Of a DNA stretch of 9,354 nt, positions 1-6,484 are shown in pieces. The notes beneath the pieces are model-generated. The model ran no database searches. It worked only from the letters and a program-made list of their open reading frames with translations, and was not told the DNA's origin. Source of the stretch: Candidatus Kuenenia stuttgartensis (GTDB lineage: Bacteria; Planctomycetota; Planctomycetia; Isosphaerales; Isosphaeraceae); assembly GCA_945872325.1 (NCBI GenBank), contig CAMBZY010000083.1, forward strand, positions 1 to 9,354, read 5' to 3'. Within the stretch, counting starts at the first letter, position 1. Each line of letters starts with the position of its first letter. A program made the translations under genes and the position numbers.

Positions 1-983
1 TTTACGAACTCTGCACATATCAGCAGGATCGTGTGAACCACCACAAGTAAGACCTCCCATTCAGGCTTGATCGAGACTTCTGGAGTGGTCGTATCCGAAG
101 AGATCAGGTGGCGATTCGCCCAAAGTCCAAGGCCCAGAATCGAGCCAAATATCAGGCCAAAACTGGTCTCCATCATGTTCCACCAGTTGAAATAAGCGAA
201 ATAATCGCGGAACATAGAAAGCGCTCCTTCCGTGAACACTTCTGGATGCCAGGCATGAAACGCCTGTACACACTGGCCGCCTGGGAAACCAAGCCCGCCT
301 GCAATATATCCAATGATCGCCATGCGTCCTGCGAGCTTATCGCGCCGAATTACGCGAACGTAAAACGTGAGTGCCACTAGGGCTGTTAGCATACCGCCCC
401 AGATTTCCGGACGTGGCTTCAACGTGGCGTTATTCGGCTCGAAATACCAACTGTCTGAGAAATAGACCTTCGGAAGTATCTTGTTGGCGATATCAAACGG
501 CCGGTTTATCAGTTGGATTCCCAAAAGCATCAGCCCCACAAGAGCAACCATAAGTACTAGAATTTCCAGTGGTTTATAGCGCTTTCCGCCCAGCCCCATA
601 CCGAGAAAAGTGGCAGAGAAACTGATCCAGATCCCGCCTTTGATGAACAGCCCGATCATGCCCCAACGAAACGCTTCCAGATTCCCGACAAGTTCTCTAT
701 CATGAGTCAGGCCAACGGTTTGGCCATATGTCATCGACCCGCCAATACCAATCGCCACGGTCATCATGGCTGCGGCTCGAGCGGCGGAGAGCGCTGAAAT
801 TCCCGGTGCAAAGAGCAGAACAAGGGTCAAGGACGTAAGGCAGCCAGCGATCATCGCGCCGGATTCATGACCATACTGCCCCCGAATTCCCCAGCCCATC
901 CCCGCGGCCATGGCGGTGAGCACCATGGCTTTGAGCCATCCAGTCCTGTTCGAAATACCCTGCTCGGCTTCGTGTTGCGTCAT
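1..983 (-). CDS. Multi-pass membrane protein, function unknown (3' end outside window)
   Basis: An open frame runs on the minus strand from an ATG at 983 to the left edge: 327 codons with no stop, so the C-terminus is missing. I do not recognise the family. The product is strongly hydrophobic. Likely membrane segments lie near residues 16-34, 43-60, 67-85, 106-130, 139-158, 195-212, 220-236, 272-289 and 309-325. Two glycine- and aromatic-rich stretches stand out. One is G-W-G-I-R-G-Q-Y-G-H-E at residues 30-40 (inside segment 1 and its following loop). The other is G-G-L-G-F-P-G-G-Q at 229-237, followed by an aromatic/His-rich stretch (FHAWHPE) and FNWWNMME at 265-272. Clusters of this kind suggest a channel, transporter or membrane-embedded enzyme, but no catalytic signature is clear. 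AAGG lies nine bases before the ATG. A candidate promoter sits at 1020-1048. The gene is divergent from the next one. Coding is certain by composition and frame; function is not. Confidence 0.85.
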   Translation of the reverse strand, partial: MTQHEAEQGISNRTGWLKAMVLTAMAAGMGWGIRGQYGHESGAMIAGCLTSLTLVLLFAPGISALSAARAAAMMTVAIGIGGSMTYGQTVGLTHDRELVGNLEAFRWGMIGLFIKGGIWISFSATFLGMGLGGKRYKPLEILVLMVALVGLMLLGIQLINRPFDIANKILPKVYFSDSWYFEPNNATLKPRPEIWGGMLTALVALTFYVRVIRRDKLAGRMAIIGYIAGGLGFPGGQCVQAFHAWHPEVFTEGALSMFRDYFAYFNWWNMMETSFGLIFGSILGLGLWANRHLISSDTTTPEVSIKPEWEVLLVVVHTILLICAEFV

Positions 984-1005
984 GATTTTGTGCCTTGGAT
1001 TTGGT

Positions 1006-1034
1006 GTGATGATGTACTGATCATAAATCATCAC
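1006..1034. promoter_or_regulatory. 8-bp inverted repeat over the -10 region, possible operator
   Basis: GTGATGAT (1006-1013) and ATCATCAC (1027-1034) are perfect inverted repeats with a 13-bp spacer. Their centres are 21 bp apart, about two helical turns. The repeat flanks the predicted -10 box of the minus-strand membrane protein gene and covers the expected start site. That position suits a dimeric repressor. No regulator is encoded nearby, and the triplet-like TGATGAT could also arise by chance. Confidence 0.3.
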
Positions 1035-1048
1035 AATGGCTTTTCCAA
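1020..1048 (-). promoter_or_regulatory. Candidate sigma70-like promoter for the membrane protein gene
   Basis: Read on the minus strand, TTGGAA (1043-1048) and TATGAT (1020-1025) are separated by exactly 17 bp. They match four and five of six positions of the sigma70 -35 and -10 consensus. Transcription would start near 1013, giving a leader of about 30 nt before the ATG at 983. The call rests on consensus matching only. Confidence 0.45.
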
Positions 1049-1197
1049 ATAAGATCTTTGGGCTCTTGTCAAAAATGCCGCAACTCAGCCCCTTGCTGAA
1101 CTGGCCGGAATCCAAGACAATAATGCACCAGCAAAGCTCATGCGTGAATACTGCCTGAATCCATCCAATACCTTGCTCAAAAGCACCTTAAAACCTG

Positions 1198-2289
1198 ATG
1201 CCAAACGTTCCGGCCGTAGAATTATCGACAAAGATTTCAGCCTATCAGGCCGCATTGGTGGTATTGGAAAAAGATCCTGCAAAACGGGCCATTCTGAATC
1301 AGCTTGCCCCCTTCGAATACACGAAAAACGGTTCGGCTGACCTATCCCGCCCCTCAGCCATCATGCAGCTTAAAAATTTGCATGAATCCGAGGCCACCCT
1401 GGATTTCAACAGGATCCACAAAACCTGGCGCAAAGCCTTATTAAGTAAGCAGATCACAGGTGTTCTACAACAGGTTCGAAGCGGAAGCTCGACGAACGGA
1501 ATGCTTGCCAGGATTGCCTCTGATTCTGCCAATTCGCTCTGGTCTGAACGGTTGGTGAGCCACCTCGCACCATCTGAATCCGCCTCATCAGTCGTGCGTC
1601 TGTTTGCTGGTCCGAGCCGAATGGACTGGCTTAGACGCATTGTTTGGTGCGGTCGATTGAAGCGGGCCATCGCACTGCCGGATCGCTCAACGGAAAATCG
1701 ATCGCTGAAGCCGATCACTCAAAATCTTCCAAAAGACTGGCCAGCTCTGGCCCAATCCACACTTCAGCAGTTTGAATCAACCTCAACTTCCAAGTCCCGT
1801 TCTGATGGACATTTAGGACTCGTAACCGTTGCGTCGCTGACTGGTGCTCTGGAGCCTCGGCTACGGCAATGGACCCTGCAGCATATTTCCATGGAGCTCG
1901 GTCCTAAGCTGGCCTACTGGCTCAGGAATGGCAAGCCCCCCTGGCCTGAAAATCATCTGGCGATGGAAAACTGGATCGCCTCCACAGCTTATGAACTTTG
2001 GGAAAATCCACCGACTCTTGTGGATGATGTCGAACTCGATTCTGATTCTGATTCTGATCTGATCTCGCTTCTACCTGATATACCCCAGATACCAACCAAG
2101 CCATTTGCTTCTGGAAAGCCTCCCCTACCTGATCTGCCTCCGGAGGTGTTCGAAGAGTCGATTGAAATCCTCTCGCTCGTCTCTGATGAATCGGCCTTGT
2201 TCGACCTCGATATGCCGGACTTTGACGAAATAGACTTGGAAACTGATGATTCGGATCCATCCTTCCGGCTCGGAGATTTAAACCTGTGA
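1198..2289 (+). CDS. Unrecognised protein with acidic tail, first gene of a two-gene unit with a SctQ-like gene
   Basis: 363 residues; I do not recognise the family. Residues 1-270 look mainly alpha-helical and fairly basic (for example R141-R156) and have no signal peptide or membrane segment, so the protein is probably cytoplasmic. A compact motif, LAYWLRNGKPPWP, spans residues 238-250. From 276 to the end the protein is very acidic and proline-rich: about 26 Asp/Glu in 88 residues against three Lys/Arg, including DSDSDSD at 281-287. This tail is probably disordered. A stop codon sits three codons before the ATG, and no clear ribosome-binding site is visible. Its stop overlaps the GTG of the next gene by four bases, so the two are very likely co-translated. 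By synteny it could be a type III secretion accessory protein: SctP often precedes SctQ, and SctK or SctL are cytoplasmic partners. I see no SctP C-terminal domain, and the assignment is inference only. Confidence 0.8.
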   Translation: MPNVPAVELSTKISAYQAALVVLEKDPAKRAILNQLAPFEYTKNGSADLSRPSAIMQLKNLHESEATLDFNRIHKTWRKALLSKQITGVLQQVRSGSSTNGMLARIASDSANSLWSERLVSHLAPSESASSVVRLFAGPSRMDWLRRIVWCGRLKRAIALPDRSTENRSLKPITQNLPKDWPALAQSTLQQFESTSTSKSRSDGHLGLVTVASLTGALEPRLRQWTLQHISMELGPKLAYWLRNGKPPWPENHLAMENWIASTAYELWENPPTLVDDVELDSDSDSDLISLLPDIPQIPTKPFASGKPPLPDLPPEVFEESIEILSLVSDESALFDLDMPDFDEIDLETDDSDPSFRLGDLNL

Positions 2290-3479
2290 CCGAAGAACTT
2301 GTCGAGTGGGATCCTCCATCAGAGATAGACTCCATATCACACACGGCGAAACCCTGGAGGGGTCAAGAGTTACCCCTGATTGACAGGCATTCCGAAATGA
2401 TTCGGAAACGGCTTCGCAACCTCGCTTCAAGCCCTGCTCTGGCTGAGCTTTTGACCAGTTTTCAGAACGAGACCGGTCTATCGCTTGCCCATGAAGGCCC
2501 CATCGTCGCCGATCGGCCGTCAGGTTTGAAACGTGTTGGGATCACCATCCAATGGTTTTGCCCAACTCTTGGAACCCGTGTCGGTCTAGGGATCGAAACG
2601 CCTCTGGCCCATCGAGTGATTGATCGATCGCTAGGCCATCAACGCAGCGATGCTCAGAACCATTTACCGACTACACCCGTGGAATGGGGTTTCTGGACAG
2701 TTCTTGCTGCCAAACTGACCGACCTGTTGAATCAGTCCAACACCTTGCCACGGCTTGTTTTGGATCGAGTCGGCCCCGACTCGTTCGACACCACTGGCTT
2801 GGGGCCCTGCTCCACAATCGCTTGGGAACTGAACCATTTGGATCAACCTGTTGGAGTGATTCGGGCGTGGGTGCCTGCCACCCTAACTCAAGATTTAGAA
2901 ACAGGTTCTGCTCAATCAAATAAATTATCCGACCAGAATCAAAGCCGATTTCTCTCAGAATCTGAAAATCTAGTCGTTCTGGGCCGAGTTCAGGCAGGCA
3001 TGATCCACCTGGCAGGCGGCGTTCAGCGATTGCGTCCCAAACTCGTTTTACCCTGGACAGATTCACCACTTGCAGGCTCTTTATCGACCCTGTCAGGTCC
3101 GGTGGTCTGCAGAATGGGTTCAGGCCCCAGCCGATGGTCGTTTGCAGCCAGCCTGGTTACAGAACCTCAGGGCCAACAATTCGAAGTTCTTCAAAAGCCT
3201 AAATACGCCCCAACTCCCCTCACGAAAGGCTTTCCAATCATGAGCGCCGATGGCAATCCTGCCAGTTCAGATCTACCCATCACTTTGACTGTTGAACTTG
3301 GCCGGCTGAGCCTGACTCTGTCGAAGCTCGCAGACCTTAAACCCGGCGACATCCTGGGACTGATGCGTAACGCAAGTGAACCAGTCGACTTAACCAGCGG
3401 AGATCGTCTGGTGGCTCGCGGCGAACTGGTTCAAATCGATCAGGAACTGGGAATCCGTATCCTTCAAGTTCTAATCTGA
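2286..3479 (+). CDS. SctQ/FliM-like protein with C-terminal SpoA domain (type III secretion C-ring family)
   Basis: 397 residues starting at GTG 2286, which overlaps the upstream stop as GTGA; CGGAG lies about ten bases upstream. Residues 330-396 form a typical SpoA (FliN/FliM C-terminal, YscQ/HrcQ) domain: V-E-L-G-R at 336-340, L-K-P-G-D at 351-355, then E-P-V-D-L and a closing A-R-G-E-L-V with G-I-R-I. Residues 80-150 resemble the central FliM/SctQ region (LAHRVIDRSLG, then LPTTPVEWGFWTVLAAKL). In this family such proteins build the cytoplasmic sorting platform, or C-ring, at the base of the injectisome or flagellum. The N-terminal CheY-binding motif of flagellar FliM is absent and the size is nearer to SctQ, so I favour a non-flagellar system. 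No other secretion gene except perhaps the overlapping partner is in the window. The downstream neighbour is convergent, 18 bp away. The domain call is firm; the exact system is inferred. Confidence 0.85.
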   Translation: MTEELVEWDPPSEIDSISHTAKPWRGQELPLIDRHSEMIRKRLRNLASSPALAELLTSFQNETGLSLAHEGPIVADRPSGLKRVGITIQWFCPTLGTRVGLGIETPLAHRVIDRSLGHQRSDAQNHLPTTPVEWGFWTVLAAKLTDLLNQSNTLPRLVLDRVGPDSFDTTGLGPCSTIAWELNHLDQPVGVIRAWVPATLTQDLETGSAQSNKLSDQNQSRFLSESENLVVLGRVQAGMIHLAGGVQRLRPKLVLPWTDSPLAGSLSTLSGPVVCRMGSGPSRWSFAASLVTEPQGQQFEVLQKPKYAPTPLTKGFPIMSADGNPASSDLPITLTVELGRLSLTLSKLADLKPGDILGLMRNASEPVDLTSGDRLVARGELVQIDQELGIRILQVLI

Positions 3480-3497
3480 CACCTTCGTTGAAGCCGA

Positions 3498-5681
3498 TCA
3501 ATCTTCGCGTGATGATCGGGCCACTTGCTTCGTATCAATCTCTCGCAGGTGCGATGCCAAAACGCGGTCGAGTCGGCCCATCGTCGCTGGTGTGGTCCCT
3601 TGATCACGCCACAGGACACGGCCATCTCGGTCGAGCAGGACCATCGTTGGATAAACCTGCACGCCAAGCGACTTACGCACTGGGCATGCATCGGCTCCAC
3701 CTTTGCCACCGATCAGGAGCGGGAAATTCACGCCGTAGCGGTCGGCTGCCATGGCCACTTTCTTTTGTCGATCAACCATCGGCCCTTCTTCGTAGGCGAT
3801 CCCGACAATCTGGACATTGTCCGAAGCCAGTCGCCTTTGAAGCTCCACCAGGTGTGGCATGGCTTCATGACAAGGCTTGCACCAGGTGCCCCAGAAAAAT
3901 AGAAGTGTCAGTTCCGAAGGCATTTGGCTCAAACGAGTTGGACGACCTTTGATATCGGGCAACTCGAAGTCGATGACCCTCTGATTGGTGGCGTCGAAAT
4001 CGCAAAATACGCCCCCGACTTTCTCGTCGACTGCGGATCCTGTTGGCTTCTTCCACCAGGTCAACCCGCCTGTCATGCGATTGATCCATTCACTGGACTT
4101 CGATGCATCGGCTCCAAATGCCGAATCCTGAGTCTTTTCCGTTGCCTTCAGGCGGTCAATCCGTTCCTGATCCGTTCGAGCCACATCCGGCTCGATCTGA
4201 GAAACCATAGTCGATTGACGGGCTGGCTCAAGTGTTTTCTGAATCTCGGCCCGCTTGGCGACTGGTCTTTCCAAACCTCTTCCAGATGAGACACTTGCAT
4301 CGTTCATGGATGTTGATGCAGGAGCGTAGTCAGGTACGTCGGCTGGCGACTTCAGACCTTCGATCGAGCGATTGGTCCGACTGATGGTTCGATCCGTCCG
4401 AGCCAGTTCATCCATCGGACGTTGAGCTTGCTCCCATGTCGAACTTCGGGCTGGAGGTTCGTAATCGTTTCCATCTCGACTTGATAACTGACGATCCCTT
4501 TGAGCTCTTCGGATTCGGTTGATCTCATCAATCTGCTCGACCCGCATATTCCCAGCAGATGGTGCATCGGTATAAAGATTGTCAGTTCTGGGCCTGGTGT
4601 TTGCCATGGCTCGTCGTGGCGGGCGACGTTCTTCGGAGGCCTCTTCTTCTTCGATAATCTCTTCAGCAGACGGAACTTCTGTAACAGGTGCCAGATCATC
4701 GGGCAACCTTCTCAGCCCTTCGGCCGATTCGGCAATCGCACGATTGCTGCTACGTTTTGCGATCCGTCGATCGACCAATTCGGCTTGTGCTGGCTCTTCA
4801 AACTCTTCATAAACAAATGGTTTACGCTCAATTGCAGGTGGAAGCGGATTTTGATCGTCCTCGCCAGAATGCTGAACGGTTCTGACCTGAGGGTCTGACT
4901 TGGGAGCCGCCACAGGGCGATCTGCCGCCCTCCAGGCATCGTTCTTCTTAGGCTTTGGGGCCGGGGCTTGAGCGACGCGGGATTCAGAGACTTGGGGATC
5001 GGACTCGGTAGAGACTCTCTGAATGCTTCTGTCTTTGCGTGAAGGGCTGGCTTTGGCTGTCGTTTCAGCGGTCTCGTCTTCTTCGATAAAAATCCACTTG
5101 CCCTTGGGTGGAGCAGGCTGATTTGACTTGACCTCAGTTTTGGCCGTCGTCATTTTCGGGCGGGCGGCAGGCTTCTGCTCTGCAAGGTCTGTGTCGGGCT
5201 GATCGTTGGAATTCGGCTCGAGCAGAACGCGGGCCTGAGTTTCGCCGGAGAGGAATCGGGCACGGGAGATACGTGACTCTCCGCCCAGATCCAGAGTGGC
5301 TATCAGAGTATAGGGTGTGGAGGCCCGAAGTCCTCTGACTGTAAAACCGCCGGCTTCATCGGTGATGACATCGCTCACGGCACCACCAGCCAGGGCCCCA
5401 TCGGCCAGTCGCACTGTGGCGCCTGAGACAGGCTGGCCGCGATGGTCGATGACGCGTCCGGAAATCCGTCGGGCGTCTTTGGCATCGATGGTGGAGGTGA
5501 TCGAGTTGCTTCGGATGATGGATTCTTCGCCGGGGCGGCCACTGATCACACCCAGTTGGCGGTCGCCGATGGACGGAGTGGTACGTGGCCCGATATCGAA
5601 AGGTTTCAGACCGGAGCAGCCAGCCAAGGCCAAGCCCAGCGGCAGACCGAACCAAAACTTCAAACGCATCAGTGGAATCAT
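3498..5681 (-). CDS. Large lipoprotein: carboxypeptidase-regulatory-like domain, long disordered linker, C-terminal TlpA/thioredoxin domain
   Basis: 727 residues from ATG 5681. A GTG at 5690 is also in frame, but GGGGGAG (5690-5696) is correctly spaced only for 5681. A lipoprotein signal ends in LALAGC, with the lipidated Cys at 22. Residues 72-155 form a carboxypeptidase-regulatory-like beta domain (I-S-G-R-V-I-D, then G-G-F-T-V-R-G-L). Residues 157-530 are low-complexity, rich in Arg, Glu, Ser and Pro, with an EEIIEEEE patch near 340, and are surely disordered. Residues 560-712 are a TlpA/ResA-like thioredoxin domain: F-W-G-T-W-C-K-P-C carries the redox pair C601/C604, and the cis-proline is P678 in V-Y-P-T-M. 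The protein is probably membrane-anchored outside the cytoplasm, reducing or isomerising disulfides, with the linker reaching into the periplasm. Its partner is unknown. It is convergent with the SctQ-like gene and apparently monocistronic. Confidence 0.9.
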   Translation of the reverse strand: MIPLMRLKFWFGLPLGLALAGCSGLKPFDIGPRTTPSIGDRQLGVISGRPGEESIIRSNSITSTIDAKDARRISGRVIDHRGQPVSGATVRLADGALAGGAVSDVITDEAGGFTVRGLRASTPYTLIATLDLGGESRISRARFLSGETQARVLLEPNSNDQPDTDLAEQKPAARPKMTTAKTEVKSNQPAPPKGKWIFIEEDETAETTAKASPSRKDRSIQRVSTESDPQVSESRVAQAPAPKPKKNDAWRAADRPVAAPKSDPQVRTVQHSGEDDQNPLPPAIERKPFVYEEFEEPAQAELVDRRIAKRSSNRAIAESAEGLRRLPDDLAPVTEVPSAEEIIEEEEASEERRPPRRAMANTRPRTDNLYTDAPSAGNMRVEQIDEINRIRRAQRDRQLSSRDGNDYEPPARSSTWEQAQRPMDELARTDRTISRTNRSIEGLKSPADVPDYAPASTSMNDASVSSGRGLERPVAKRAEIQKTLEPARQSTMVSQIEPDVARTDQERIDRLKATEKTQDSAFGADASKSSEWINRMTGGLTWWKKPTGSAVDEKVGGVFCDFDATNQRVIDFELPDIKGRPTRLSQMPSELTLLFFWGTWCKPCHEAMPHLVELQRRLASDNVQIVGIAYEEGPMVDRQKKVAMAADRYGVNFPLLIGGKGGADACPVRKSLGVQVYPTMVLLDRDGRVLWRDQGTTPATMGRLDRVLASHLREIDTKQVARSSRED

Positions 5682-5689
5682 CCGTGACA

Positions 5690-5696
5690 CTCCCCC
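5690..5696 (-). promoter_or_regulatory. Ribosome-binding site that fixes the lipoprotein start
   Basis: Read on the minus strand, GGGGGAG is followed by eight bases and then ATG at 5681. The GTG at 5690 overlaps the last G of this motif and could not use it, so the ATG is the better start. Confidence 0.6.
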
Positions 5697-6021
5697 ACTC
5701 CTCGCACGCCACTCTCAGGATCAGCCCTGAAAGCCAGCGATTTTGCCGCATGAATTCGCAAGGAAATCAAGCGACGCAAAACGGATTGAAGGCCAGGCCC
5801 TCAAAATCCAGAAACATAGGTTCCTATCGAGTATCGGTTGCTCGGGTTTTTAAACTTAAGATTTATCTATCGGTTGTAACGATTTTTCTGAGAGTTTTGA
5901 GCATCTGATCTGTGTCTACTACGAGCGTTCGAAAACGGTATTTTGATCCAGGCAGTAAGGCTTTCATGGCGTTTGTTGACGGCCCATGCCGGATATCGGG
6001 GTGTCCTTCTCAAGCACGATC

Positions 6022-6122
6022 GTTTTCGGGCCAAAGGCCCGTGATTCTGCAGCCCAGGCCAACGGCCTGGGACTTTGCGACGCCCCAAATTTGCTTGCGG
6101 CCTGAAGGGGCGTGACATTGCG
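6022..6122 (-). repeat. REP-like palindromic element, copy A
   Basis: Its reverse complement aligns with the element at 6196-6297 over nearly its whole length, sharing the CGCAAT start, CTTCAGGCC, the central palindrome and the AGAAT-ACG stretch. The centre, CCCAGGCC (6053-6060) and GGCCTGGG (6064-6071), is a perfect 8-bp stem with a 3-nt loop. A flanking hairpin, CGGGCC/GGCCCG with loop AAA, spans 6027-6041. Imperfect palindromes of this kind, scattered between genes, match the REP class mobilised by TnpA-REP (RAYT) transposases. No transposase is in the window, so that link is inferred. Confidence 0.7.
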
Positions 6123-6195
6123 ATTAGGATAGATTTGGCCGTAATCTCTTATTTGAGAATAATTTACACACTGTCTTGAACGACATGCACAAAGG

Positions 6196-6297
6196 CGCAA
6201 TCGTGGCTCTTCAGGCCACAGGCGATTTTTTTTGGGCCGTACCAGTTCCCAGGCCGCTGGCCTGGGCTATAGAATTACGACCCTTCAGGTCGAAATC
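6196..6297 (+). repeat. REP-like palindromic element, copy B (inverted relative to copy A)
   Basis: The centre, CCCAGGCC (6248-6255) and GGCCTGGG (6259-6266), keeps the same 8-bp stem as copy A with a one-base loop change. The 3' hairpin, CGACC (6278-6282) and GGTCG (6288-6292), differs in sequence from copy A's CGGGCC/GGCCCG but still pairs, because changes in the two arms compensate. A 5' hairpin, GTGGC/GCCAC, surrounds the CTTCA loop. Compensatory change indicates that the folded form is kept. The 73 bp between copies A and B hold no gene. Confidence 0.7.
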
Positions 6298-6410
6298 CCA
6301 AACCTTTTCATGAACTAGTTTTATGTCATGAATCCGGCATCAGATCCAACAATCAAATCATGGACTTACGACCACTCTCAATGCCATTATCCCGAGATGC
6401 GGACTGAGCC

Positions 6411-6449
6411 AAAACAAAAACCCCGGCACTCAAGTGATGAGGGCTGGGG
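6411..6449 (-). terminator. Rho-independent terminator of the DUF1559 operon
   Basis: On the minus strand, about 35 bases after the DUF1559 stop, a GC-rich hairpin with arms starting CCCC and ending GGGG forms about 12 positions with two mismatches. It is followed at once by TTTTTGTTTT. A second small hairpin (TCCACC 6463-6468 with GGTGGA 6473-6478) lies between the stop codon and this terminator. Confidence 0.8.
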
Positions 6450-6484
6450 CTTTGATTTATGATCCACCGGAGGGTGGAGTTTGA

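Larger units (their letters stand above)
5691..6484. other. Gene-free stretch of about 790 bp
   Basis: I find no convincing coding frame on either strand: the short frames here lack family features and cross palindromes. The stretch holds the upstream region of the large lipoprotein gene, including a 9-bp direct repeat at 5832-5840 and 5868-5876. It also holds two inverted REP-like elements (6022-6122 and 6196-6297), a 7-bp inverted repeat (TTCATGA 6307-6313 with TCATGAA 6326-6332), and the terminator of the DUF1559 gene (6411-6449). Confidence 0.7.

Noticed and set aside
1067..1072. Perfect TTGACA -35 box on the minus strand upstream of the membrane protein gene
   Set aside because: No acceptable -10 box at 16-18 bp; the TTGGAA/TATGAT pair with 17 bp spacing fits better.
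2286..3479. Flagellar FliM or FliN identity for the SpoA protein
   Set aside because: It lacks the N-terminal FliM CheY-binding motif, is much longer than FliN, and no flagellar gene is adjacent.
3494..3519. Inverted repeat CCGATCA/TGATCGG between the convergent SctQ-like and lipoprotein genes as a bidirectional terminator
   Set aside because: The 7-bp stem has a 12-nt loop, lies partly inside the lipoprotein coding end and has no T-run on either strand.
5912..6200. Short frames on both strands across the intergenic repeats
   Set aside because: They run through palindromic REP-like elements and have no ribosome-binding sites or family features; they are best explained as chance.
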